A DNA stretch of 64,000 nucleotides from Clostridiales bacterium (lineage in GTDB: Bacteria > Bacillota > Clostridia > Lachnospirales > Lachnospiraceae), in contig JAHAJA010000001.1 in NCBI GenBank assembly GCA_018372435.1, positions 124,001-188,000 of the forward strand, in the 5' to 3' direction. A program made the translations under genes and the position numbers. Below, one piece after another: positions 36,187 through 45,466 of this stretch. How positions within the stretch are numbered: position 1 is the first letter of the stretch; every line of letters begins with the position of its first letter. The notes beneath the pieces were generated by a model. That model saw nothing but the letters and a program-made list of their open reading frames with translations. It had not been told where the DNA came from and made no database searches.

Positions 36187-37650
36187 CTATTTATGGCTGT
36201 GTGAACGAGTGTTATAATTGTCTAACAATTGATTCTTTAGGTGCCATAGTTCATTAGATAAGTCAATATAAACTCGATGAGGATTTACAAGACGTCTTGT
36301 CTCATCCCAGAGCGTAGATAATTCTTTTTGACAGTATGAGCGAATATCCATAACTTTTGGAGATTCGTAGACACATTTACCGTCGATGAATACAGGTACT
36401 AGAAGTTCACGTAAGGTATAATCACCAGCTTCTAGATAGGTCTTCTTCCAGGTGGAGATAGGATCAAAGAGCAATAAAGGATTCTCTTCTGAGAATTTCT
36501 CGCCAACTAAAGCGATTAAATCAGCTTTTAATTTTCCGTTTTCTTTTTCGTATACACGATATACTGTTTTATTTCCTGGATTTGTGATCTTCCATTCATT
36601 TTCAGATAATTTAATCTTAGGAATGAAAACACCATCTTTCTTAATGGCAGCAAGTTTATATACACCACCAAAAGCAGGGCAATCTTTACTGGTAATTAGA
36701 TTCGTACCTACACCCCAGGAGGTAATTGCCGCTCCTTGGGTCTTAAGAGAGTCGATAAGGTATTCATCAAGGTCACTTGAAGCGCAGATAATGGCATCGG
36801 GATAGCCGGCATTATCAAGCATCTTACGAGCTTTCTTAGACAAGTAAGCAAGGTCACCACTGTCAAGACGGATACCGTATTTCAGAGGCATCTTACCAGC
36901 GCCTTTTAGCTCATCGAAGACTTTGATTGCATTTGGTACACCGCTACGCAACGTATCATACGTATCTACTAAGAGCGTTGCATTGTTTGGATATAATTCA
37001 GCGTATTTACGAAAAGCAGTGAGCTCATCTTCAAAGCTCATAATCCAGCTGTGTGCATGTGTTCCAAGAGCAGGTACGTCGAATTCTTTCGCACATAATA
37101 CATTACTTGTACCAATACAACCACCAATTACAGCAGCACGTGCCCCTAATGTTCCAGCATCTGGACCTTGTGCACGACGAAGTCCGAATTCCATAACTCC
37201 ATCATCACCAGCTGCGTAAGCAACACGAGAAGCCTTCGTAGCTATTAAACTTTGATGATTAATAATATTAAGTAATGCAGTTTCAATAAGCTGAGCTTCC
37301 ATAATAGGAGCTATTACTTTCACAAGAGGTTCCATTGGGAATACAACAGTTCCTTCTTCCATAGCATAGATACTACCAGTGAATTTAAAATCGGATAAGT
37401 AAGCTAGAAAATCTTCTTCAAATATGTTCAAAGAGCGAAGATATTTGATATCTTCCTCATCAAAATGTAAGTTCTTAATATAATCAATTACTTGATCTAA
37501 ACCTGCGGCAATGGCATAACCACTTCCCGATGGGTTCGTTCTATAGAAAGCATCAAAAATAACGGTATCGTTAGTATTATTCTTGAAATAGCCTTGCATC
37601 ATTGTTAATTCATAAAAATCAGTTAATAATGTTAAATTTTGTTTACCCAT
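36187..37650 (-). CDS. pncB: nicotinate phosphoribosyltransferase
   Basis: Converts nicotinate and PRPP to nicotinate mononucleotide in NAD salvage. 487 residues. Family motifs: LLTDFYELTMMQGYF at the N terminus, FGLRRAQGPDAG, the phosphorylated-His region GTHAHSWIMSF, and LRLDSGDL-type YGIRLDSGDLAYLSKKAR. A minus-strand promoter with TTGTAC, 16 bases and TATAAT is visible at 37753-37726. It stands as its own unit. Confidence 0.93.
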   Translation of the reverse strand: MGKQNLTLLTDFYELTMMQGYFKNNTNDTVIFDAFYRTNPSGSGYAIAAGLDQVIDYIKNLHFDEEDIKYLRSLNIFEEDFLAYLSDFKFTGSIYAMEEGTVVFPMEPLVKVIAPIMEAQLIETALLNIINHQSLIATKASRVAYAAGDDGVMEFGLRRAQGPDAGTLGARAAVIGGCIGTSNVLCAKEFDVPALGTHAHSWIMSFEDELTAFRKYAELYPNNATLLVDTYDTLRSGVPNAIKVFDELKGAGKMPLKYGIRLDSGDLAYLSKKARKMLDNAGYPDAIICASSDLDEYLIDSLKTQGAAITSWGVGTNLITSKDCPAFGGVYKLAAIKKDGVFIPKIKLSENEWKITNPGNKTVYRVYEKENGKLKADLIALVGEKFSEENPLLLFDPISTWKKTYLEAGDYTLRELLVPVFIDGKCVYESPKVMDIRSYCQKELSTLWDETRRLVNPHRVYIDLSNELWHLKNQLLDNYNTRSHSHK

Positions 37651-37836
37651 GCTCTTACTCCTTTGTCAGTACACAACTATTACTGAGTGATTAATGGTAT
37701 ATATTTTCGAAATAATATCTAATATATTATAGCACGTTTCATTAAATGTACAATATATATAGTTGACAAAAATTTGGGGTTAGAATACGTTTATGTAAGA
37801 AGATGTATTAAAACGGTAAATATATAGGAGGGTGTT

Positions 37837-38793
37837 ATGAGAAAGTCGAAAAGCTTTATGTTGGTGTTGATACTTATGTCAATTCTGCTAATTGGTTGTC
37901 GGTCAAATTATCATACCGGAGCCAATACTGTAGATACGAAGGAGCAAACACCAGATACTACTAAGGAAACATCAGAAACAACTGAGGAAACATCAGATAC
38001 AACAGAAAAAACGTCAAATACTACGGAGCAAACGAAACGGGAGATTCCATATACAAGATTTGAGAATTGTCTCTATGTATGGGAGGATGAAGCTAATCCA
38101 GCACTATTACGTGGATATGTAACCTTAAGTGAGAATATAGAGAATAAGACATATTATTATGGAGAAACCGATAGTAAGCTCTTAGAGAAAAAAGCAAACT
38201 ATCCAGGTGTTGTAGATGAATCACACAGTAAGATTAAGAAGGCAGTAGAGGAGGAGACTAAGAGGCTAAGGGAGATGTTTGAGGCTCGGGTTAAGGAGGC
38301 TTTAGATTCGGCAAATAGCATTGCACAAGGTGGCAGTATTGCCCCATATGAGTTTGATAATTCATGGCAGGTAATAAGAAATGATGAGAAGATGTTAACC
38401 ATAGTAAGCTCTATATATTCATATGCTGGAGGGGCACATCCTAATCTGTATAAGGAAGTAACTTCCTACGATCCAATTAAGGGGAAGAAATTAACCATTG
38501 AGTCAATAACAACGAATGAGAAGGAATTCAGACAATTTGTAGAAGATGCTTTGAATGCATATGTAGTCGATAACAATTGTAGTGACTATTTGTTTGGTGA
38601 GAACGGATATAAAGAAGCGTTTAGAAACTGGGATAAGAATTGGTGGATTAATAATGGGTATCTATTCGTCGGTTTTAACACATATGATATAGCACCTTAC
38701 GTGGCAGGTCCATTAGTGATACCGGTGGATCTTACGAAAGCGATGGATCTACTCAATGATTATGGGAAATCCTTGGTGAATGTAGGTGATTAA
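37837..38793 (+). CDS. RsiV-like lipoprotein (DUF3298)
   Basis: 318 residues. The signal peptide ends in the lipobox LIGC. A repetitive Thr/Glu linker (DTTKETSETTEETSDTTEKTS) follows to about residue 68. The rest has the DUF4163/DUF3298 pattern: YSYAGGAHPNLYKEVTSYDPIKGKKLTIESI, then NWWINNGYLFVGFNTYDIAPYVAGPLVIPV. In Bacillus this fold is the lysozyme-sensing part of RsiV. No sigma factor gene is adjacent, so it is probably a stand-alone surface protein. Confidence 0.75.
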   Translation: MRKSKSFMLVLILMSILLIGCRSNYHTGANTVDTKEQTPDTTKETSETTEETSDTTEKTSNTTEQTKREIPYTRFENCLYVWEDEANPALLRGYVTLSENIENKTYYYGETDSKLLEKKANYPGVVDESHSKIKKAVEEETKRLREMFEARVKEALDSANSIAQGGSIAPYEFDNSWQVIRNDEKMLTIVSSIYSYAGGAHPNLYKEVTSYDPIKGKKLTIESITTNEKEFRQFVEDALNAYVVDNNCSDYLFGENGYKEAFRNWDKNWWINNGYLFVGFNTYDIAPYVAGPLVIPVDLTKAMDLLNDYGKSLVNVGD

Positions 38794-38889
38794 TAGATTA
38801 ATATTCTTGGTGCAATTGTTATTAGAAATTTGGGGTTTCATTCTGCTGTGATTGTGGTACGAAAACAGATTAATTACATAGGTTTAATA

Positions 38890-38937
38890 AGCAAAAGCCC
38901 TGTAAGACTGTTAGGAGGTCATACAGGGCTTTTTGCT
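38890..38937. terminator. bidirectional terminator
   Basis: AGCAAAAGCCCTGTA pairs with TACAGGGCTTTTTGCT between convergent genes. Confidence 0.88.
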
Positions 38938-38973
38938 TATAGAGTTAATTTCTTTAATGGAGTGAAGTAACAA

Positions 38974-41409
38974 TTATCCCAGTGTGATTGTTACGTTGTA
39001 CTCTTTCTTTCCGTCAACGAATGGAATTATATTACCGCTCATTTCTTGACCGTCTACTACTAATTTAGCAACACCTTTTTGTGCGCCGTTTGGATTTTCT
39101 ACAGTGATATTGTATGTTGCATCACGGAAGATACGAGTAGCTTTGAATCCTGGCATATCACTTGGGATACAAGGGTCAACTACAAGACCATCGAACTCTG
39201 GACGGATACCAATAATATATTGTGAAACATTAACGAATGTCCAAGCTGCAGTACCAGTTAACCAACTGTTCTTAGCTTCGCCATGACGAGGAGCATCAGC
39301 ACCAGCAACCATTTGTGAATATACATATGGCTCTGTACGGTGGATTTCACTAATATCTTCTACGTAAGCAGGACAAGTCTTTTTGTAAATCTCGAATGCA
39401 CGGTCACCACGTCCAATTACAGTTTCAGCGATAGAAACCCATGGATTGTTGTGGCAGAATATACCAGCATTTTCTTTGTATCCAGGTGGGTATGATGATA
39501 CTTCACCAAGATTTAAGTGATAGTCTTTATATGCAGGTTGTAATAACATTACACCATATTTGGTATCTAGTCTTTCTTTAACTGAATTTAATGCTTTTTC
39601 AGCAAGACCTTCTTTAACACCGATTCCAGCAAGAACACAGAATCCCTGTGGCTCGATGAAGATTTGACCGTCTTCACATTCTTTAGAACCAATCTTTTCG
39701 CTGAATGCATCGTATGCACGAAGGAACCATTCGCCGTCCCAACCGTTTTCAAGAACAGCATCATACATCTTGTCTACAGCTGCAAGTACAAGATCGGCTT
39801 CTTCTTGGTTACCTGTTCTCTTACATAATTCTGCATATTCTTTACCGTATCGTACGAACATACCAGCGATGAATACAGATTCAGCTTTACCACTTTCGAA
39901 GTTTGAACAAGTTTGGAAGGACTCGCCTGGTGTTTTAGAAAAACAGTTAAGGTTTAAGCAATCATTCCAGTCGGCTCTACCGATTAGAGGTAAACCATGT
40001 GGTCCAAGGTTTGTGCGTGTGAAGTTAAAAGAACGTCTTAAATGTTCCATTAATGGCTGCGCTTTTGATTCATCATTATCAAATGGTACTGACTCCTCTA
40101 AGATACCAAAATCACCAGTTTCCTTAATGTATGCGGATACACCAGCGATTAACCATAATGGATCATCGTTGAAACCACTACCGATATCCATGTTACCCTT
40201 TTTAGTAAGTGGTTGATATTGGTGATATGCACTACCATCTTCGAATTGAGTGGATGCGATATCGATGATTCTTTCGCGTGCACGGTCTGGAATTAAGTGT
40301 ACGAAGCCAAGTAAATCTTGACAGGAATCACGGAATCCCATACCACGTCCAGTACCTGACTCGTAGTAAGAAGCAGAACGTGACATGTTGAAGGTAACCA
40401 TACATTGATATTGATTCCATGTATTAACCATTCTAGTAAGTTTATCATCGTTTGTTTCTACTGTGTATTTTGATAATAGAGTTGTCCAGTGCTCTTTTAA
40501 TTCATTAAGTGCTGTTTCAACTTGTTCGTTTGTTTCAAACTTAGCTAACATTTCTTTAGCTGGAGCTTTATTAATTACGCCTGGGGCTTCCCATTTGTTA
40601 TCTTCATCAATTTCAAGGTAACCTAATACGAAGACATAAGATATCTCTTCACCAGGTTGTAAAGTTACATTAATGTTATGTGAACCAATTGGAGCCCAAC
40701 CACTTGCTTTTGAATTAGTAGATTTACCTTGTTCTACAACGACTGGACGATTAACACCACGGTATGCACCAAGGAACGAATCGCGATCGGTATCATAACC
40801 ATCAATAGCAGTGTTTACAGAATATACTGCATAGTGATTTCTTCTTTCTCTGTATTCTGTTTTATGGTAGATAGCAGAACCCTCAATTTCAACTTCACCG
40901 ATACTGAAATTTCTTTGGAAGTTTGTCATATCATCAACAGCGTTCCATAAACAGAACTCTATGTATGAGAATAAAGAGATATCTTTGGCTTTGTTGCTAG
41001 TATTCTTAAGCGTTAAGCGGTTGATTTCACAATTATTATTTAGTGGAACGAATGCAGTTAATTCAGCAGTCAATTCATTCTTAGTTGATGTGAATACACT
41101 GTATCCAAGGCCGTGGCGGCAGCTATAGGAATCAAGTTCTGTCTGAACTGGTTGCCAACCTGGATTCCAGATGGTATCGCCATCTTTAATGTAGTAATAA
41201 CGACCATTCGTATCAGTTGGTATATTATTATAACGATAACGTGTTAAACGTAATAATTTTGCATCTTTGTAGAAACTATATCCACCACATGTATTAGAAA
41301 TTAAAGAGAAGAAGTTCTCGCATCCTAAATAGTTGATCCATGGAAGTGGAGTAGTAGGTGAGGTAATAACGTATTCTTGTCTAGCGTCATCAAAATAACC
41401 AAATTTCAT
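38974..41409 (-). CDS. GH94 cellobiose phosphorylase
   Basis: Phosphorolyses cellobiose to glucose 1-phosphate and glucose in the cytoplasm, saving ATP. About 811 residues; the ATG at 41409 is 10 bases after GGAG, and an ATG at 41418 is only 2 bases from it. The N-terminal FGYFDDARQEYVITSPTTPLPWINYLG and the catalytic-acid region GLPLIGRADWNDCLNLN are diagnostic, as are SYPPGYKENAGIFCHNNPW and RHGEAKNSWLTGTAAW. No signal peptide. It is transcribed away from a LacI regulator; TAAACGATT at 41522-41530 resembles half of the operator at 41911-41922. Confidence 0.9.
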   Translation of the reverse strand: MKFGYFDDARQEYVITSPTTPLPWINYLGCENFFSLISNTCGGYSFYKDAKLLRLTRYRYNNIPTDTNGRYYYIKDGDTIWNPGWQPVQTELDSYSCRHGLGYSVFTSTKNELTAELTAFVPLNNNCEINRLTLKNTSNKAKDISLFSYIEFCLWNAVDDMTNFQRNFSIGEVEIEGSAIYHKTEYRERRNHYAVYSVNTAIDGYDTDRDSFLGAYRGVNRPVVVEQGKSTNSKASGWAPIGSHNINVTLQPGEEISYVFVLGYLEIDEDNKWEAPGVINKAPAKEMLAKFETNEQVETALNELKEHWTTLLSKYTVETNDDKLTRMVNTWNQYQCMVTFNMSRSASYYESGTGRGMGFRDSCQDLLGFVHLIPDRARERIIDIASTQFEDGSAYHQYQPLTKKGNMDIGSGFNDDPLWLIAGVSAYIKETGDFGILEESVPFDNDESKAQPLMEHLRRSFNFTRTNLGPHGLPLIGRADWNDCLNLNCFSKTPGESFQTCSNFESGKAESVFIAGMFVRYGKEYAELCKRTGNQEEADLVLAAVDKMYDAVLENGWDGEWFLRAYDAFSEKIGSKECEDGQIFIEPQGFCVLAGIGVKEGLAEKALNSVKERLDTKYGVMLLQPAYKDYHLNLGEVSSYPPGYKENAGIFCHNNPWVSIAETVIGRGDRAFEIYKKTCPAYVEDISEIHRTEPYVYSQMVAGADAPRHGEAKNSWLTGTAAWTFVNVSQYIIGIRPEFDGLVVDPCIPSDMPGFKATRIFRDATYNITVENPNGAQKGVAKLVVDGQEMSGNIIPFVDGKKEYNVTITLG

Positions 41410-41910
41410 CTTATTCATTCTCCATTCTTAATAAATAAATTCATAATTAGATATCAAAAAGATACCATATTTACAATCTTGATAGGATAAGTAAGTGTTA
41501 GTATTAAAAACCAAAGTCATGTAAACGATTAAGTAACTAATTAAACTTACATCCTTTATAGAATTAGTATATATTACAATTGAAATAAAAGCAATATACA
41601 ACCCAATCTTTGTAGTAAATCAACAAAAAACTAACTTTTATATATGCGAAATATACAATTGAACAGACAATTCGATTAGAAAAGTTGACATCCTTAATAA
41701 AAAGATTGATAAATTATAGTATGTGTAAATATGCAATTATACTAGAATAAATTGTAAAATTAAGTGGATAAATAAAAAATACGAAAAAACAAAAGGTTGA
41801 TATATAAGGACTCACTAAAATATAAATATTTTTTTGTGCATATTGTGCAAAAATAGAATAAGAAACTTGTATATATATTGTAATAGTACAAAGAATGTGC
41901 TATAGTTAAC

Positions 41911-41922
41911 AACGAAATCGTT
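41911..41922. promoter_or_regulatory. LacI-type operator
   Basis: AACGAAATCGTT has 5-bp arms (AACGA/TCGTT) around AA. It lies about 120 bases before the LacI-family gene. A related half-site lies 390 bases away on the cbp side. The remainder of the 41410-42040 gap is very AT-rich, and I see no gene in it. Confidence 0.5.
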
Positions 41923-42040
41923 TAAGCAATTAAAGATAAGTTGAAGAAATTTTTATCAAGATCCTTTAACATTTTTTTGCTTATTTGTAGAAAATGTTGT
42001 ATAATGTCAAAAGTATAGTCGTTATTTGGGGGAAATATAT

Positions 42041-43048
42041 ATGGTATCGATGAAGGATATTGCATTAAAGTGTAAGGTTTCTGTTGCAACAGTCAGTAAA
42101 GCCTTAAATGATCACAGTGATATTAGTCAAGAAAAAAAATTGATAATTAAAGAAACGGCAAAAGAGATGGGTTATTTTCCTAATTCGGCAGCGCGTGCTT
42201 TGAAGACAAATCGTACCTATAATATAGGTGTGTTATTTGTTGATGACGCTAATAGTGGACTTACACATGAGTATTTTGCAAGGGTATTAGAGGGGTTTAA
42301 AGTTGAAGCGGAGAAGAATGGTTATGATATCACATTTATAAATCACCGCATTGGGGTTCGTACGATGTCTTATTATGAGCACTGTATGTATCGTGGAGTC
42401 GATGGTGTTGTAATTGCATGTGTGAATTTTAATCATGAAGAAGTAATAGAATTAATTAATAGTGACCTACCTGTTGTCACAATTGACCATATTTTCAACA
42501 ATAGAATTGCTGTAATTTCGGATAACGTTAAAGGTATGCATGACTTAGTTGAGTATGTTTATCAAGCAGGACATAGAAAGATTGCATATATACATGGTGC
42601 TGATTCTTCTGTTACAACGGACCGACTTGCAAGTTTTTATCGTACACTAGAAGAGCTGAATGTAGAAGTGCCGGATGAATATATAAGAGAAGGTGCTTAT
42701 CATGACTCACAGAAGGCGGAAGAACTTACAAGGGAGTTATTACAGTTAAAAGAACGTCCAACTTGTATCTTCTATCCAGATGATTTTGCTTGCATTGGTG
42801 GTATTAATGTAATCAAAGGATTAGGGTACCGGATTCCAGAGGATATTTCAGTGGTTGGCTACGATGGTCTTACTATCTCCGATGTATTAGAACCAAAGCT
42901 AACAACCTTGAAACAGGATACCTCTCGATTAGGAAGAGAAGCGGCAATACATTTAGTTAACTTAATTGAAAAACCAAGAACTGCATTAATTGAACGTGTT
43001 GTTATAGAGGGAAAGATTCAACTTGGTAAATCTGTTAAAGAGATTTAA
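42041..43048 (+). CDS. LacI-family transcriptional regulator
   Basis: About 335 residues from ATG 42041, 7 bases after GGGGGA; a TTG further upstream overlaps the site. The DNA-binding helix is MKDIALKCKVSVATVSKALNDHSDIS, with the hinge AARALKTNRTYNIGVLF. The periplasmic-binding-protein-like core follows, with VGYDGLTISDVLEPKLTT near the end. The divergent cellobiose phosphorylase is the likely target, possibly with autoregulation through the palindrome at 41911. Confidence 0.88.
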   Translation: MVSMKDIALKCKVSVATVSKALNDHSDISQEKKLIIKETAKEMGYFPNSAARALKTNRTYNIGVLFVDDANSGLTHEYFARVLEGFKVEAEKNGYDITFINHRIGVRTMSYYEHCMYRGVDGVVIACVNFNHEEVIELINSDLPVVTIDHIFNNRIAVISDNVKGMHDLVEYVYQAGHRKIAYIHGADSSVTTDRLASFYRTLEELNVEVPDEYIREGAYHDSQKAEELTRELLQLKERPTCIFYPDDFACIGGINVIKGLGYRIPEDISVVGYDGLTISDVLEPKLTTLKQDTSRLGREAAIHLVNLIEKPRTALIERVVIEGKIQLGKSVKEI

Positions 43049-43121
43049 GTAACTAGATTTAGGATTTACTGAATGTTAATGAAATTAAAACGATAGCGTC
43101 TACATAGATAAAGAAGAATTA

Positions 43122-43170
43122 AAAGTTGCTACGTGAGACTATGAAATGGTACTTAAGTAGCAACTTTTTT
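43122..43170 (+). terminator. terminator of the LacI-family gene
   Basis: AAAGTTGCTAC pairs with GTAGCAACTTT, followed by TTTTTT. Confidence 0.75.
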
Positions 43171-43283
43171 GTGTATAATTCTATGGAATAGGATGGTTTT
43201 AACAAGAAAAACGTTTGAGATTTTGCAATTGATTATTTATACAAATATTAAAATTATTTTTATACAAATTAAAGTAAGCTTTC

Positions 43284-43312
43284 TTGACATTTACATAGGT
43301 ACATGTTATACT
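43284..43312 (+). promoter_or_regulatory. promoter of the DEAD-box helicase gene
   Basis: TTGACA (43284-43289), 17 bases and TATACT (43307-43312), near-perfect sigma-A. It implies an untranslated leader of about 290 bases. Confidence 0.75.
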
Positions 43313-43508
43313 TCACAAGAACGAAATGTGAAAGTTAGGCAAAATGCCTAAAGATGGTATTAGGATTGGTTGTTTATTTCGTTGTACGTAATTGTTTTCT
43401 TTTATTAGAAAAATTTGAGAAATTATGGATTGATTCTTCAATATAGAAGTTATAAAATAGTTACAGATAAGAAATAATATAAATGCGATGCTTCACTAAA
43501 TTAAGGTA

Positions 43509-43544
43509 CTCTTAGTCCCGGGTTGTTAGGCTAAGGGTTTTTTT
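43509..43544 (+). terminator. intrinsic terminator inside the helicase leader (possible attenuator)
   Basis: CTCTTAGTCC (43509-43518) pairs with GGCTAAGGG (43529-43537), followed by seven T. It lies between the promoter and the start codon, so read-through must be controlled or partial. Confidence 0.7.
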
Positions 43545-43607
43545 GTGGAAATCTACTTCGACGCTGATTCTTATATCAAGTAAGAACAGAAAGGATTAAT
43601 TATAGAA

Positions 43608-45200
43608 ATGGAAACAGTTAGATTTGATGAGTTAAATTTATCCGCTCCCTTATTAAAAGGGATTATTGAGATGGGATTTGAGCAGGCAAGCCCAATACAA
43701 GCAAAAGCTATACCTGTAGTATTAGAAGGAGGAGACATCATTGGTCAAGCACAGACTGGTACAGGAAAGACAGCTGCTTTCGGTATCCCACTACTTGAAT
43801 CAGTTGATCCAAAGAGCAAGCACCTTCAAGCTGTAGTTCTTTGTCCTACTAGAGAATTAGCAATCCAGGTTGCTGAAGAGATCCGTAAATTAGCGAAATT
43901 CCTTCACGGAATTAAAGTATTACCAATCTATGGTGGTCAAGATATTACAAAACAGATTCGCTCTCTTAAAGCCGGAACACAAGTTGTTATTGGTACTCCA
44001 GGACGTGTTATGGATCATATGAGAAGAAAAACTGTTAAGTTTAGTGAAGTAAAGATGATTGTACTTGATGAAGCAGATGAGATGCTTAATATGGGATTCC
44101 GCGAGGATATTGAAACTATTCTTAAGGAAATGCCAGAAGAACGCCAAACAGTATTATTCTCAGCTACTATGCCTAAGCCGATTATGGATATCGCTCGTAC
44201 GTATCAAAAAGATGCGACTATAATCAAGGTTGTTAAGAAAGAATTAACAGTACCAAAGATCGAACAATATTACTATGAATGTAAACCAAAGAACAAAGAG
44301 GAAGTTCTATCAAGATTGCTTGATATGTATGACCCTAAATTATCATTAGTATTCTGTAATACGAAGAAAATGGTAGATGAATTAGTTACTTCTCTAAAAG
44401 GAAGAGGATATTTTGCAGAAGGTCTTCATGGTGATTTGAAACAACAACAAAGAGACCGTGTAATGAATGGATTCCGTAATGGAAAAACAGAAATCTTAGT
44501 AGCGACTGATGTTGCAGCTAGAGGTATCGACGTTGATAATGTAGAAGCAGTATTCAATTATGATGTACCACAAGATGATGAATTCTATGTTCACCGTATT
44601 GGTAGAACAGGCCGTGCAGGAAGAAAAGGTAGAGCCTTTACTTTCGTTGTAGGAAAAGAAGTTTATAAATTAAAAGATATTCAAAGATATTGTAAAACAA
44701 AGATTGTATGTCAACCAATCCCATCAGTTAATGATGTTGCTAATACAAAGGTTGAGAAGATTCTTAATAATATTGATGAATTAATCAAGTCAGAAGATCT
44801 AAGTAAGATGGTGGATTTGATTGAATCTAGAGTGAATGAAGAAGACTACACTTCACTTGATGTAGCTGCAGCTTTCCTTAAGTTAGCGATGGGAGATAAT
44901 GATCAGAATGATATGATTTCTCCTGAAACAGTAGATTTTGGTGATACTGGTGCTGGAGAAGGAATGGTCCGTCTATTCATCAATATTGGTAAAAAACAAA
45001 ACGCAAGACCAGGAGATATCCTTGGAGCTATCGCTGGTGAAACTGGAATGCCAGGTAAATTAATTGGTACAATCGATATGTTTGATAAGTATACATTCGT
45101 GGAAGTGCCAAAGGAATATGCTGCGGAAGTAGTTCAAGTTATGAAGGATGCTAAGATTAAAGGAAAGAGTATCAACATCGAACCTGCTAATAGAAAGTAG
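43608..45200 (+). CDS. DEAD-box ATP-dependent RNA helicase with DbpA-type RNA-binding domain
   Basis: 530 residues. Complete helicase core: Q motif (F..ASPIQ), AQTGTGKT, PTRELA, VLDEADEML, SAT, and HRIGRTGRAGRKG. The last 80 residues (MVRLFINIGKKQNARPGDILGAI...) form the DbpA/CsdA RNA-binding domain. It fits DeaD/CshA-type enzymes for ribosome assembly or mRNA turnover. The leader contains a terminator hairpin, suggesting attenuation, possibly cold or self-controlled. Confidence 0.9.
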   Translation: METVRFDELNLSAPLLKGIIEMGFEQASPIQAKAIPVVLEGGDIIGQAQTGTGKTAAFGIPLLESVDPKSKHLQAVVLCPTRELAIQVAEEIRKLAKFLHGIKVLPIYGGQDITKQIRSLKAGTQVVIGTPGRVMDHMRRKTVKFSEVKMIVLDEADEMLNMGFREDIETILKEMPEERQTVLFSATMPKPIMDIARTYQKDATIIKVVKKELTVPKIEQYYYECKPKNKEEVLSRLLDMYDPKLSLVFCNTKKMVDELVTSLKGRGYFAEGLHGDLKQQQRDRVMNGFRNGKTEILVATDVAARGIDVDNVEAVFNYDVPQDDEFYVHRIGRTGRAGRKGRAFTFVVGKEVYKLKDIQRYCKTKIVCQPIPSVNDVANTKVEKILNNIDELIKSEDLSKMVDLIESRVNEEDYTSLDVAAAFLKLAMGDNDQNDMISPETVDFGDTGAGEGMVRLFINIGKKQNARPGDILGAIAGETGMPGKLIGTIDMFDKYTFVEVPKEYAAEVVQVMKDAKIKGKSINIEPANRK

Positions 45201-45255
45201 TAGTTTTATGATGATGATTCATAAATAAGCCGACAAAAAATAATAATATATGTTG

Positions 45256-45293
45256 AAAGACTGTCCGTTTTTGAAAAACGGACAGTCTTTTTT
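45256..45293 (+). terminator. terminator of the helicase gene
   Basis: AAAGACTGTCCGTTTTT pairs with AAAACGGACAGTCTTT and is followed by T-residues. Confidence 0.9.
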
Positions 45294-45466
45294 GTCGTGG
45301 GAATTATTGTTCTAATAATATAAATAGTTTAATTAATATATTAAGTGACTTTTGGATTAAAATTAATTAAAGAATGTTAAAAAATTAATTGATTATTATA
45401 GCAAGTCAAGTTACAATGAGAGTATACTAACAATAACACTAACGAAGATAAGTGATGGAGGAGACT

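Noticed and set aside
39770..40216. 148-codon open frame opposite the cellobiose phosphorylase
   Set aside because: It is fully antisense to a well-supported GH94 gene, with no ribosome site.
43169..43351. 60-codon open frame before the helicase
   Set aside because: No ribosome site; it overlaps a terminator and the helicase promoter, and the composition looks random.
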